DNA from: an uncultured Clostridia bacterium
GTDB lineage: Bacteria > Bacillota_A > Clostridia > Christensenellales > UBA3700
DNA: 5,351 nt
Assembly (NCBI GenBank): GCA_946545105.1
Contig: CAMNMY010000072.1
Coordinates: 1 to 5,351 of the forward strand
Reading direction: 5' to 3'
The notes beneath the pieces are model-generated. The model did no database searches. It had not been told where the DNA came from and saw only the letters and a program-made list of their open reading frames with translations. Positions 1 to 5,059 of the stretch are shown in pieces; position 1 is the stretch's first letter; each line of letters begins with the position of its first letter. The translations under genes and the position numbers were made by a program.

Positions 1-1253
1 TCAAATGCTTTTTCAAAATCCGCAACAGAGAAGTGCTCATCTGCTTCATGGGCTGTAGATCTTGTATTAGGGAAGACTGGTCCAAATCCAACGCCATGTT
101 CCATTGCACGCGCATATGTACCACCACCAATAGCAATTGGTTCAAGGTTTGTTCCCATTACATTGTTATACGCCTTCAATAAAGATTGAACTAATGGATC
201 TTTCTTTTCTACAAATAAAGGTGGTTGAGAACTAATTAGTTTACATTCAGCAAAATCAAACGCACTTTGAACTTTATCTACAATGTAATCTAAAGAGTAT
301 GTTACTGGATATCTAATATCAATAACTAAAGTTAACTTGTCTAAATGTGTGTTTACAACGCCGACATTTAATGTCAATTCACCACTTTCTTCGTCTTTAA
401 TATTTAAACCAAGTCCTTCCCCTTTTATAGAATATAAAAGAGAATTCAATTTTCCGTATATGCCGCCCAAATTCTCCCCTAGAAGCTTTAAGATATGCAA
501 AAAGGCATTATCACCTATCTCAGGTGTAGATCCATGTGCAGCAGTGCCAAATGAAACTATCGAAGATATATTATCTTTATAAGATATGCATAAATTAACA
601 TCCATTGTCTTTGGGAATTGTGCTTCAATAACGCATTCAGCCTTATCTATTACCATATTTGGTCTTGCACCACCAGATAAAGAAACTAATTCTTTTGGTT
701 TATCCATTGTTATTTCAAAGTGTGCGATGCCTTTTTCGCCATTAATAACAGGGAAGTCTGCATCTGGAGAAAATCCTGTTTTTGGCATAGTTTCAACTTG
801 ATTATATCTTTCGATACACTTCCAGCCACTTTCTTCGTTTCCACCAAATATAAATTTTATCTTTTTCTTTGGGCAGAATCCTTCATTAATCAATTTATGA
901 ACTGCATATAAACAGCAAAGCATAGGACCTTTATCATCCAAAACGCCTCTACCATAGATAACGCCATCTCTAACTTCACCAAGAGGTTTTCTAATCCACA
1001 TTTGGTCTTTATATGGAACAACATCCACGTGGCCTAAGATTCCGAATTCTTCGCCTTCGCCAATTGTAGCTGTGCCATAGTAACCATTTTCGTTTCTTGT
1101 TTCAAATCCTAATTTATAAGCGATTTTTAATGCTTCATCAAGACATTTGCCAACGCCATCGCCAAAAGGAGAGAGCGGTGTTGGCTCTGATTGAACGCTA
1201 TCAATAGCAACTAATTTTAGAGTGTCATTTAATAATTGATTTATATAATCCAT
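1..1253 (-). CDS. pepV: PepV-like M20 family zinc dipeptidase, C-terminus cut by window edge
   Basis: Reading the minus strand from ATG at 1253 gives 417 uninterrupted codons up to the window edge. The family (PepV, Sapep) is a cytoplasmic di-zinc aminopeptidase that cleaves dipeptides, feeding amino acids from peptide uptake. Visible motifs: GHVDVVP (metal ligand H75, with D77), GRGVLDDKGP (bridging D106), GGNEESGW (general base and ligand E140/E141), SPDADFPVING (ligand D164), a lid-domain histidine in AAHGSTPE (H240), GGGTYAR (R382) and the final ligand H402 in TAHEADEHF. All catalytic positions are therefore present. Family members are about 465-470 residues, so only some tens of residues should be missing beyond position 1. 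The N-terminus is slightly short for the family, but 1253 is the only in-frame ATG; a GTG at 1271-1269 is the alternative. Neither has a Shine-Dalgarno sequence. It diverges from gltX. The family call is firm; the symbol is less so, because related M20 peptidases share these motifs. Confidence 0.9.
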   Translation of the reverse strand, partial: MDYINQLLNDTLKLVAIDSVQSEPTPLSPFGDGVGKCLDEALKIAYKLGFETRNENGYYGTATIGEGEEFGILGHVDVVPYKDQMWIRKPLGEVRDGVIYGRGVLDDKGPMLCCLYAVHKLINEGFCPKKKIKFIFGGNEESGWKCIERYNQVETMPKTGFSPDADFPVINGEKGIAHFEITMDKPKELVSLSGGARPNMVIDKAECVIEAQFPKTMDVNLCISYKDNISSIVSFGTAAHGSTPEIGDNAFLHILKLLGENLGGIYGKLNSLLYSIKGEGLGLNIKDEESGELTLNVGVVNTHLDKLTLVIDIRYPVTYSLDYIVDKVQSAFDFAECKLISSQPPLFVEKKDPLVQSLLKAYNNVMGTNLEPIAIGGGTYARAMEHGVGFGPVFPNTRSTAHEADEHFSVADFEKAF

Positions 1254-1262
1254 ATCGTTATA

Positions 1263-1268
1263 ATTATA
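1263..1268 (-). promoter_or_regulatory. Candidate -10 box for the dipeptidase gene
   Basis: The minus strand reads TATAAT here, a perfect -10 hexamer ending only 9 bases before the ATG at 1253. No good -35 lies 16-18 bases upstream (around 1285-1292 the minus strand reads like TACCAT). If used, transcription would start about 2-4 bases before the start codon, giving an almost leaderless message. In such A+T-rich DNA the hexamer could arise by chance. Confidence 0.4.
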
Positions 1269-1275
1269 CACAAAA

Positions 1276-1281
1276 TATAAT
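1276..1281 (+). promoter_or_regulatory. Candidate -10 box for gltX
   Basis: This is a perfect TATAAT hexamer 50 bases before the gltX ATG, giving a short leader of about 44 bases. The -35 region (about 1253-1258, TATCGT) is a poor match, so the call rests on the -10 and its position. The leader is far too short for a T-box, so no tRNA-sensing riboswitch controls gltX from here. Confidence 0.4.
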
Positions 1282-1290
1282 AAGTATGGT

Positions 1291-1305
1291 ATCCTTAATA
1301 AGGAT
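1291..1305. repeat. Short inverted repeat between divergent genes
   Basis: ATCCTT-AAT-AAGGAT is a perfect 6-bp inverted repeat with a 3-bp centre. It sits between the candidate promoters of the dipeptidase and gltX, just downstream of the likely gltX transcription start. It could be an operator half-site pair or a small hairpin in the gltX leader. With short, A+T-rich arms, chance is possible. Confidence 0.3.
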
Positions 1306-1317
1306 TATTAAATACAT

Positions 1318-1324
1318 AAGGAAG
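1318..1324 (+). promoter_or_regulatory. gltX ribosome binding site
   Basis: AAGGAAG lies 7 bases before the ATG at 1332, normal Shine-Dalgarno spacing, and supports that start codon. Confidence 0.75.
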
Positions 1325-1331
1325 TTTTATT

Positions 1332-2777
1332 ATGGAAACAGTAAGAACAAGATTTGCACCAAGCCCTACAGGGTTTATGCATATTGGAAATTTAAGAACA
1401 TGTTTATATGCTTATCTATGGGCAAAGAAGCACAACGGAACATTCGTTTTAAGAATTGAAGATACAGACCAAGAAAGATATGTAGAAGGGGCCGTTGATG
1501 TTATTTATAGCACACTAAAGAAAGCTGGCATTCAACACGATGAAGGCCCAGATAAGGATGGTGGTTATGGTCCATATATTCAAAGTGAAAGAAAAGACTT
1601 ATATCTAAAATATGCAAAAGAGCTAGTAGAAAAGGGTGGAGCTTATTATTGTTTCTGTTCAAAGGAAAGATTAGCTACACTAAAGGATGAAAACGGAATT
1701 GGCAAATACGATAAGCACTGTTTACATCTTTCTAAAGAAGAAGTTCAAGCAAAGCTTGATGCAGGTGAACCATATGTAATAAGACAAAACATTCCAGAAG
1801 AAGGTGTATCTGAATATGATGATATGGTATTTGGACACATCTCAGTTCCAAACAAGGATATGGAAGATGAAATCTTAATTAAGACAGATGGTATGCCAAC
1901 ATATAACTTCGCAAACGTTGTTGATGATCACTTAATGAAGATTAACTATGTTATTAGAGGCGTTGAATATTTATCTTCAACTCCAAAATATAATCTAATG
2001 TATGATGCATTTGGTTGGGAAAGACCTCATTATATGCACCTATCTCCAATTATGAAGGATGCTCAAAGAAAGTTGTCTAAGAGATATGGAGATGCTAACT
2101 TCGAAGATTTTATTGCTAAGGGATATTTACCAGAAGCAATCGTAAACTACATTGCTTTACTTGGTTGGGCTCCAAAGAATAACCAAGAAAAGATGACAAT
2201 GCAAGAAATGCTAGAGAGCTTTGATGTAGATGGTATTTCTCACTCACCAAGTATCTTTGATGAAGCAAAGATGCGTTGGTTAAATGGTGAATATATTAAG
2301 GAATTAAGCGTAGATGAATATTTGAAATTCGCTACACCATATTTTGAGCAAAGCAAAATTGCAGGAAAATATGATTATAGAAAACTTGCCGAATTATTAA
2401 TTCCAAGAACAGAAATCTTCAGCGACATCCCAGAGAAGGTTAACTTCTTAGAAGAATTCGGTGAATATGATGTTGAAATGTTCGAACACAAAAAGATGAA
2501 GATCACAAAGGAAATCGCTTTAACAGCTTTAAAGAAATGTCAAGAAATTCTACCAAAGGTAGAAAATTGGACAAACGATTATCTAAAAGAGTTATTAACA
2601 AATACAGCTCAAGAGATGCAAATTAAAACTGGACAAATCTTCTTACCTTTAAGATTAGCAATTACAGCTGCAGCTTCTACTCCAGGTGGTGCTACAGAAA
2701 TGGCAGAACTTCTAGGAAAGGAAGAAACATTAAGAAGATTGAAGTTCTCAGTAGAGCTTTTAGAAAAGAACATATAA
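1332..2777 (+). CDS. gltX: Glutamyl-tRNA synthetase (GluRS, class Ib)
   Basis: This 481-residue protein has the usual full length of bacterial GluRS. It charges tRNA-Glu with glutamate using ATP in the cytoplasm. In clostridia-like bacteria the enzyme is often non-discriminating and also makes Glu-tRNA-Gln for GatCAB, but that cannot be settled from this window. Motifs in order: the class I HIGH signature as PSPTGFMHIGN (H17-N20); RIEDTD (41-46) of the glutamate/ATP pocket; a zinc site YCFC...CxH (C107, C109, C130, H132); the tRNA-contacting VIRGVEYLSSTPK region (207-219); the KMSKS loop as KLSKR (247-251); and a helical anticodon-binding domain ending in TPGGATEMAELLGKEETL. The start at 1332 has a good ribosome binding site and matches the family N-terminus (RTRFAPSPTG). 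Only 2 of 31 isoleucine codons are ATA. The gene stands alone, diverging from the dipeptidase and followed by its own terminator. Confidence 0.97.
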   Translation: METVRTRFAPSPTGFMHIGNLRTCLYAYLWAKKHNGTFVLRIEDTDQERYVEGAVDVIYSTLKKAGIQHDEGPDKDGGYGPYIQSERKDLYLKYAKELVEKGGAYYCFCSKERLATLKDENGIGKYDKHCLHLSKEEVQAKLDAGEPYVIRQNIPEEGVSEYDDMVFGHISVPNKDMEDEILIKTDGMPTYNFANVVDDHLMKINYVIRGVEYLSSTPKYNLMYDAFGWERPHYMHLSPIMKDAQRKLSKRYGDANFEDFIAKGYLPEAIVNYIALLGWAPKNNQEKMTMQEMLESFDVDGISHSPSIFDEAKMRWLNGEYIKELSVDEYLKFATPYFEQSKIAGKYDYRKLAELLIPRTEIFSDIPEKVNFLEEFGEYDVEMFEHKKMKITKEIALTALKKCQEILPKVENWTNDYLKELLTNTAQEMQIKTGQIFLPLRLAITAAASTPGGATEMAELLGKEETLRRLKFSVELLEKNI

Positions 2778-2781
2778 AGCG

Positions 2782-2808
2782 AAGGGCTCAATAGAGCCCT
2801 TTATTTTT
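2782..2808 (+). terminator. Intrinsic terminator of gltX
   Basis: Five bases after the gltX stop, AAGGGCTC (2782-2789) and GAGCCCTT (2794-2801) form a perfect 8-bp stem with an AATA loop, followed by the T-rich run TTATTTTT. This is a textbook rho-independent terminator and separates gltX from the ATPase gene downstream. Confidence 0.92.
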
Positions 2809-2823
2809 AGCGAATTATCAATC

Positions 2824-2841
2824 TGTCGATTATACTCGATA
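2824..2841. repeat. Palindromic repeat, copy 1 (operator-like)
   Basis: TGTCGATTATACTCGATA shares its first 16 bases exactly with copy 2 at 2857. The arms TGTCGA/TCGATA pair at five of six positions around the 6-bp centre TTATAC. The 33-bp offset between copies is close to three helical turns, so bound proteins would sit on the same DNA face. Role unknown; a regulator-binding site is the simplest reading. Confidence 0.65.
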
Positions 2842-2856
2842 AAAAGCATATAAAGT

Positions 2857-2874
2857 TGTCGATTATACTCGACA
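2857..2874. repeat. Palindromic repeat, copy 2, overlapping the -35 box
   Basis: TGTCGA-TTATAC-TCGACA has perfect 6-bp inverted arms. The right arm (2869-2874, TCGACA) is also the best -35 hexamer for the ATPase promoter, so a protein bound here would be expected to block RNA polymerase. Copy 1 lies 33 bp upstream. Confidence 0.7.
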
Positions 2875-2897
2875 CCATTTCTTTTTAATGGTATAAT
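2869..2897 (+). promoter_or_regulatory. Sigma-A type promoter of the ATPase gene
   Basis: The -35 box TCGACA (five of six to TTGACA) and the -10 box TATAAT at 2892-2897 (perfect) are separated by exactly 17 bases. The predicted transcription start is near 2904. The spacer also holds a 6-bp inverted repeat, ACCATT (2874-2879) and AATGGT (2887-2892). This is the best-formed promoter in the window. Confidence 0.75.
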
Positions 2898-2913
2898 TTG
2901 AGTGAATAACAAA

Positions 2914-2917
2914 GAGG
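2914..2917 (+). promoter_or_regulatory. ATPase ribosome binding site, decides the start codon
   Basis: GAGG within AAAGAGGG lies 5 bases before the ATG at 2923. The in-frame GTG at 2902 falls at or before the predicted transcription start and has no Shine-Dalgarno sequence, so 2923 is preferred. Confidence 0.65.
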
Positions 2918-2922
2918 GAATC

Positions 2923-4170
2923 ATGAACCACGAAGTACTAAAGCAAGTAATCAAAGATCAAATGGAAGTAATAAAAGAAACACAAATAGTCGAAAGAAAG
3001 GATTATGTGTTTGAGGAGAATGCCAACTATATATTAGTAGGACTAAGACGAAGCGGAAAGAGCACTCTATTATATAAGAGAGTAAAAGATTTGTTGGCAA
3101 GCGGTGTAGACGAGTCTCAAATAATATACATTACTTTTGAAGATGAGCGTTTATTGGAATTTAACGTAACAGATTTTAACGACATCTTAGAAGTTAAAAA
3201 CGAATTGACACAAAAAGAGGCTTATTATTTCTTTGATGAAATTCAAAATATTGATGGCTGGGAAAAATTTGCAAGAAGAATGGCAGATTCCAAAAAGAGA
3301 GTATATATTACGGGTAGCAACGCAAAAATGTTGTCTTCAGAAATGAATGCGGCATTAGGTGGTAGATACATTCAAATGTATGTAACACCTTATTCTTTTA
3401 ATGAGTTTTTGTTAGCAAAAGGAATAAGTAAAGATGCATCGACAAAAGCAAAAGGAGAAAGAAATCGTGCATATTTTGAATATTTAAAATATGGTGGACT
3501 ACCTGAAGTATTGCAATTTACAAACAAGAGAGATTACTTAAAAGGTGTATATCAAAAAATAGTTCTAAATGATATTATCTTGCACAACAAGATAAGACAA
3601 GAGCAAGCAATTAGATTAATTGCAAAGAAATTAGCAGAGACAACAAAGGATGAGATGTCTTATTCAAAACTATGCAATATTATCAATAGTATTGGAATAA
3701 AAATAAGCAAAGATACAATAATAGATTATATTGCTTATTTTAAGGATTCAAATCTAATATTTGAATTAAAGGAATATTATTCTCATTTTGTAGAAAAGGA
3801 ATCAACACCAAAATATTATTTTGTGGATAATGGGTTATTGGGACTATTCTTAGTAGACAAAGAAAGTATAGCCTTAGAGAATTTGGTAGCAACACATTTA
3901 AGAAGGAAAGAAGAGGAACTATATTACATAAAGAGCTCTAAAACTGGAATCGATATAGATTTCTATATTCCACAAAAGAAAGCAATCCAAGTAGCACTAG
4001 AGCTAAATGAAAACTCTGCCGATAGAGAAATTAAATCGCTAGTAAAATTTGCAAAAACAAGCAAGGAAGATGTAGAACTAGACATTGTTACAAACGGAAA
4101 GACAAGAGAAATCGAATCAGATGGTATAAAGATAAAGGAAATAAATATTGTTGAGTTTTTGCAGTCATAA
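2923..4170 (+). CDS. AAA_14/DUF4143-type ATP-binding protein, function unknown
   Basis: From ATG 2923 the protein has 415 residues, typical of this family of P-loop ATPases. No signal peptide or membrane segment is seen, so it is probably cytoplasmic. Domains: an N-terminal AAA_14-like ATPase with Walker A GLRRSGKST (40-48, K46), Walker B YYFFDEIQN (D105, E106), the sensor-like strand ITGSN (129-133) and GGRY (R148); then YLKYGGLPEVL (187-197) leading into the DUF4143-like C-terminal half. Near the end, ENLV (E319), GIDIDF (D344, D346) and AIQVALEL (Q356) resemble the PD-(D/E)xK-like core of DUF4143, with the ExK element replaced. Biological role is not established; paralogues of this family are often numerous in a genome. 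The gene stands alone between terminators with its own promoter and operator-like repeats. It uses ATA for 19 of 41 isoleucines, against 2 of 31 in gltX, which fits low expression or acquisition. Family call firm, function open. Confidence 0.9.
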   Translation: MNHEVLKQVIKDQMEVIKETQIVERKDYVFEENANYILVGLRRSGKSTLLYKRVKDLLASGVDESQIIYITFEDERLLEFNVTDFNDILEVKNELTQKEAYYFFDEIQNIDGWEKFARRMADSKKRVYITGSNAKMLSSEMNAALGGRYIQMYVTPYSFNEFLLAKGISKDASTKAKGERNRAYFEYLKYGGLPEVLQFTNKRDYLKGVYQKIVLNDIILHNKIRQEQAIRLIAKKLAETTKDEMSYSKLCNIINSIGIKISKDTIIDYIAYFKDSNLIFELKEYYSHFVEKESTPKYYFVDNGLLGLFLVDKESIALENLVATHLRRKEEELYYIKSSKTGIDIDFYIPQKKAIQVALELNENSADREIKSLVKFAKTSKEDVELDIVTNGKTREIESDGIKIKEINIVEFLQS

Positions 4171-4183
4171 TACACAAGGTGAG

Positions 4184-4210
4184 TAGGTGGATGAAAAACG
4201 CCTATTTTTT
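4184..4210 (+). terminator. Probable intrinsic terminator of the ATPase gene
   Basis: TAGGTG (4184-4189) pairs with CGCCTA (4199-4204), five Watson-Crick pairs and one G-T wobble, across a 9-base A-rich loop, followed by TTTTTT. It begins 13 bases after the stop codon. A competing pairing of TAGGTG with CACCTA at 4214-4219 is perfect but lacks a T tract, so the first fold is preferred. Confidence 0.65.
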
Positions 4211-4243
4211 ATACACCTAAAAATCGCTTTACTTTTAAATATT

Positions 4244-4263
4244 TATAATGATATAGTTATAAT
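4244..4263 (+). promoter_or_regulatory. Candidate -10 region(s) for the rpsF operon
   Basis: Two perfect TATAAT hexamers occur 14 bp apart, at 4244-4249 and 4258-4263. Neither has a good -35 at 16-18 bp; upstream of the second lies TTAAAT. A promoter is expected here because the preceding gene is terminated at 4184-4210, but which hexamer is used cannot be decided. The leader would be about 80-95 bases. Confidence 0.45.
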
Positions 4264-4295
4264 ACATTTTGAATATATATAAATTTTGTTCAAAA

Positions 4296-4338
4296 TCCTT
4301 GCTCCTACATCGAAGTAGGGGACACTAGACCAAAAGGA
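4296..4338 (+). promoter_or_regulatory. Structured rpsF leader, candidate bS6:bS18 autoregulatory element
   Basis: A hairpin forms from CTCCTAC (4302-4308) and GTAGGGG (4315-4321), six Watson-Crick pairs and one wobble, with loop ATCGAA. An outer helix TCCTT (4296-4300) with AAGGA (4334-4338) would cover part of the rpsF Shine-Dalgarno site, leaving ACACTAGACC unpaired inside. rpsF leaders bound by the bS6:bS18 complex are known in bacteria. The conserved CCG of the described motif is not evident here, so identity with that class is unproven. Confidence 0.45.
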
Positions 4339-4340
4339 GG
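4332..4340 (+). promoter_or_regulatory. rpsF ribosome binding site
   Basis: AAAAGGAGG is a near-perfect anti-16S match, 8 bases before the ATG at 4349. Its first half can pair with 4296-4300 in the folded leader. Confidence 0.85.
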
Positions 4341-4348
4341 TATTACAC

Positions 4349-4630
4349 ATGAACAAGTACGAGCTTTTATACATCATTGATAATGATTTAGCAGAAGATC
4401 AAAAGAAGGCTGTTGTAGAAAAGATTAGTGCTATCATCACTTCTAACGAAGGTACTGTAGATAAGGAAGACGTGTGGGGAACACGTAAGTTTGCTTACGC
4501 TATCAACTTCAAGACAGAAGGATACTATGTACTAGTTGAGTTTACAGCTCCAGCTCAAGTTCCAGCTATGATCGAAAGACAAATCCGTATCATGGACGAA
4601 ACTTTCAGATGTATGATTATTAGAAAATAA
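4349..4630 (+). CDS. rpsF: 30S ribosomal protein bS6
   Basis: This 93-residue protein is close to the usual 95 or so residues of bS6. It binds the platform of the 30S subunit as a heterodimer with bS18, contacting 16S rRNA. It opens with the family pattern NKYELLYIIDNDL, continues with the central WGTRKFAYAINFKTEGYYVLVEF, and ends in the helix and strand MIERQIRIMDETFRCMIIRK, covering the whole ferredoxin-like fold. No acidic C-terminal tail of the E. coli type is present, as is common outside Proteobacteria. The start is fixed by a strong Shine-Dalgarno site. It is the first gene of a tight cluster with ssb (10-base gap) and rpsR, the classic arrangement in Bacillota. All its isoleucine codons are ATT or ATC, consistent with high expression. 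The leader may mediate feedback by its own product with bS18. Confidence 0.97.
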   Translation: MNKYELLYIIDNDLAEDQKKAVVEKISAIITSNEGTVDKEDVWGTRKFAYAINFKTEGYYVLVEFTAPAQVPAMIERQIRIMDETFRCMIIRK

Positions 4631-4635
4631 GGAGA
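4629..4635 (+). promoter_or_regulatory. ssb ribosome binding site overlapping the rpsF stop
   Basis: AAGGAGA shares its first two bases with the rpsF TAA codon and lies 5 bases before the ssb ATG. This placement favours translational coupling between rpsF and ssb. Confidence 0.75.
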
Positions 4636-4640
4636 AATTT

Positions 4641-5042
4641 ATGAACAAGGTATTTTTAATAGGTAATTTATCTACAGACGTTGATAAGAAGGAAACAGCA
4701 TCAGGCGTTCCATACTGCAGATTTTCAATCGCAGTAAACCGTAGATTTGCTAAAACAAACGAGGAAACAGATTTCTTCAACATCATTTGCTGGAGAGGCC
4801 TAGCAGAAAGCTGCGCTAACAACTTAGCAAAGGGTAAGAAAGTTGCCATCGTTGGTTCTATCCAAATCAACAAATACCAAGCACAAGATGGGACAAATCG
4901 TCAAACTATAGATATTCAAGCAGACGACGTTGAGTTCCTATCACCACGTGACGGCGGAACAAAGGCCGCTGCAGAATCAGGTGAAGAACCAGAAGCTATC
5001 GTTGAAGATACAACAGTAGCATCAGGCGAATTACCATTTTAA
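4641..5042 (+). CDS. ssb: Single-stranded DNA-binding protein SSB
   Basis: This 133-residue protein coats single-stranded DNA during replication, repair and recombination, normally as a tetramer, and recruits partners through its C-terminal tip. An OB fold spans about residues 1-101: MNKVFLIGNLSTDVD, then CRFSIAVNRRF, the DNA-stacking tryptophan W51 in NIICWRGLAE, KGKKVAIVGSIQINKY and TIDIQADDVEFLSPRDG. The tail, about 102-133, is short and acidic and ends in SGELPF, keeping the LPF/IPF-type tip but with only one acidic residue next to it rather than the DDD of many SSBs. Total length is below the 160-180 of B. subtilis and E. coli SSB, almost all from a shorter linker. It sits between rpsF and rpsR, the usual position of the essential replication SSB in Bacillota, which argues against a phage or plasmid copy. 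Confidence 0.96.
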   Translation: MNKVFLIGNLSTDVDKKETASGVPYCRFSIAVNRRFAKTNEETDFFNIICWRGLAESCANNLAKGKKVAIVGSIQINKYQAQDGTNRQTIDIQADDVEFLSPRDGGTKAAAESGEEPEAIVEDTTVASGELPF

Positions 5043-5043
5043 T

Positions 5044-5050
5044 AAAGGAG
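5044..5050 (+). promoter_or_regulatory. rpsR ribosome binding site
   Basis: AAAGGAG lies 9 bases before the ATG at 5060, just after the ssb stop codon, and supports that start for rpsR. Confidence 0.75.
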
Positions 5051-5059
5051 ATTTGAAAA

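Noticed and set aside
337..911. Plus-strand open frames at 337-582, 586-801 and 720-911
   Set aside because: They lie antisense to the dipeptidase gene, whose minus-strand frame carries all the family motifs. They have no recognisable domains or good ribosome binding sites.
1282..1331. T-box or other riboswitch ahead of gltX
   Set aside because: The predicted leader is about 44 bases, far too short for a T-box, and no T-box sequence or antiterminator is visible.
2824..2874. CRISPR-like repeat-spacer-repeat
   Set aside because: There are only two copies, the repeat is 16-18 bp with a 17-bp spacer, there are no cas genes, and the second copy overlaps a promoter. Operator sites fit better.
2609..2954. 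Minus-strand open frames at 2609-2791 and 2760-2954
   Set aside because: The first is antisense to the gltX 3' end. The second crosses the gltX terminator, the palindromes and the ATPase promoter, and has no similarity or Shine-Dalgarno support.
3963..4175. Minus-strand open frame of 70 codons
   Set aside because: It is antisense to the ATPase 3' end, with a low-complexity serine/phenylalanine-rich product typical of a shadow frame.
4283..4296. ATTTTG/CAAAAT inverted repeat in the rpsF leader
   Set aside because: The stem is nearly all A-T with a very small loop and is likely to be compositional. It also competes with the better-supported outer helix of the leader.
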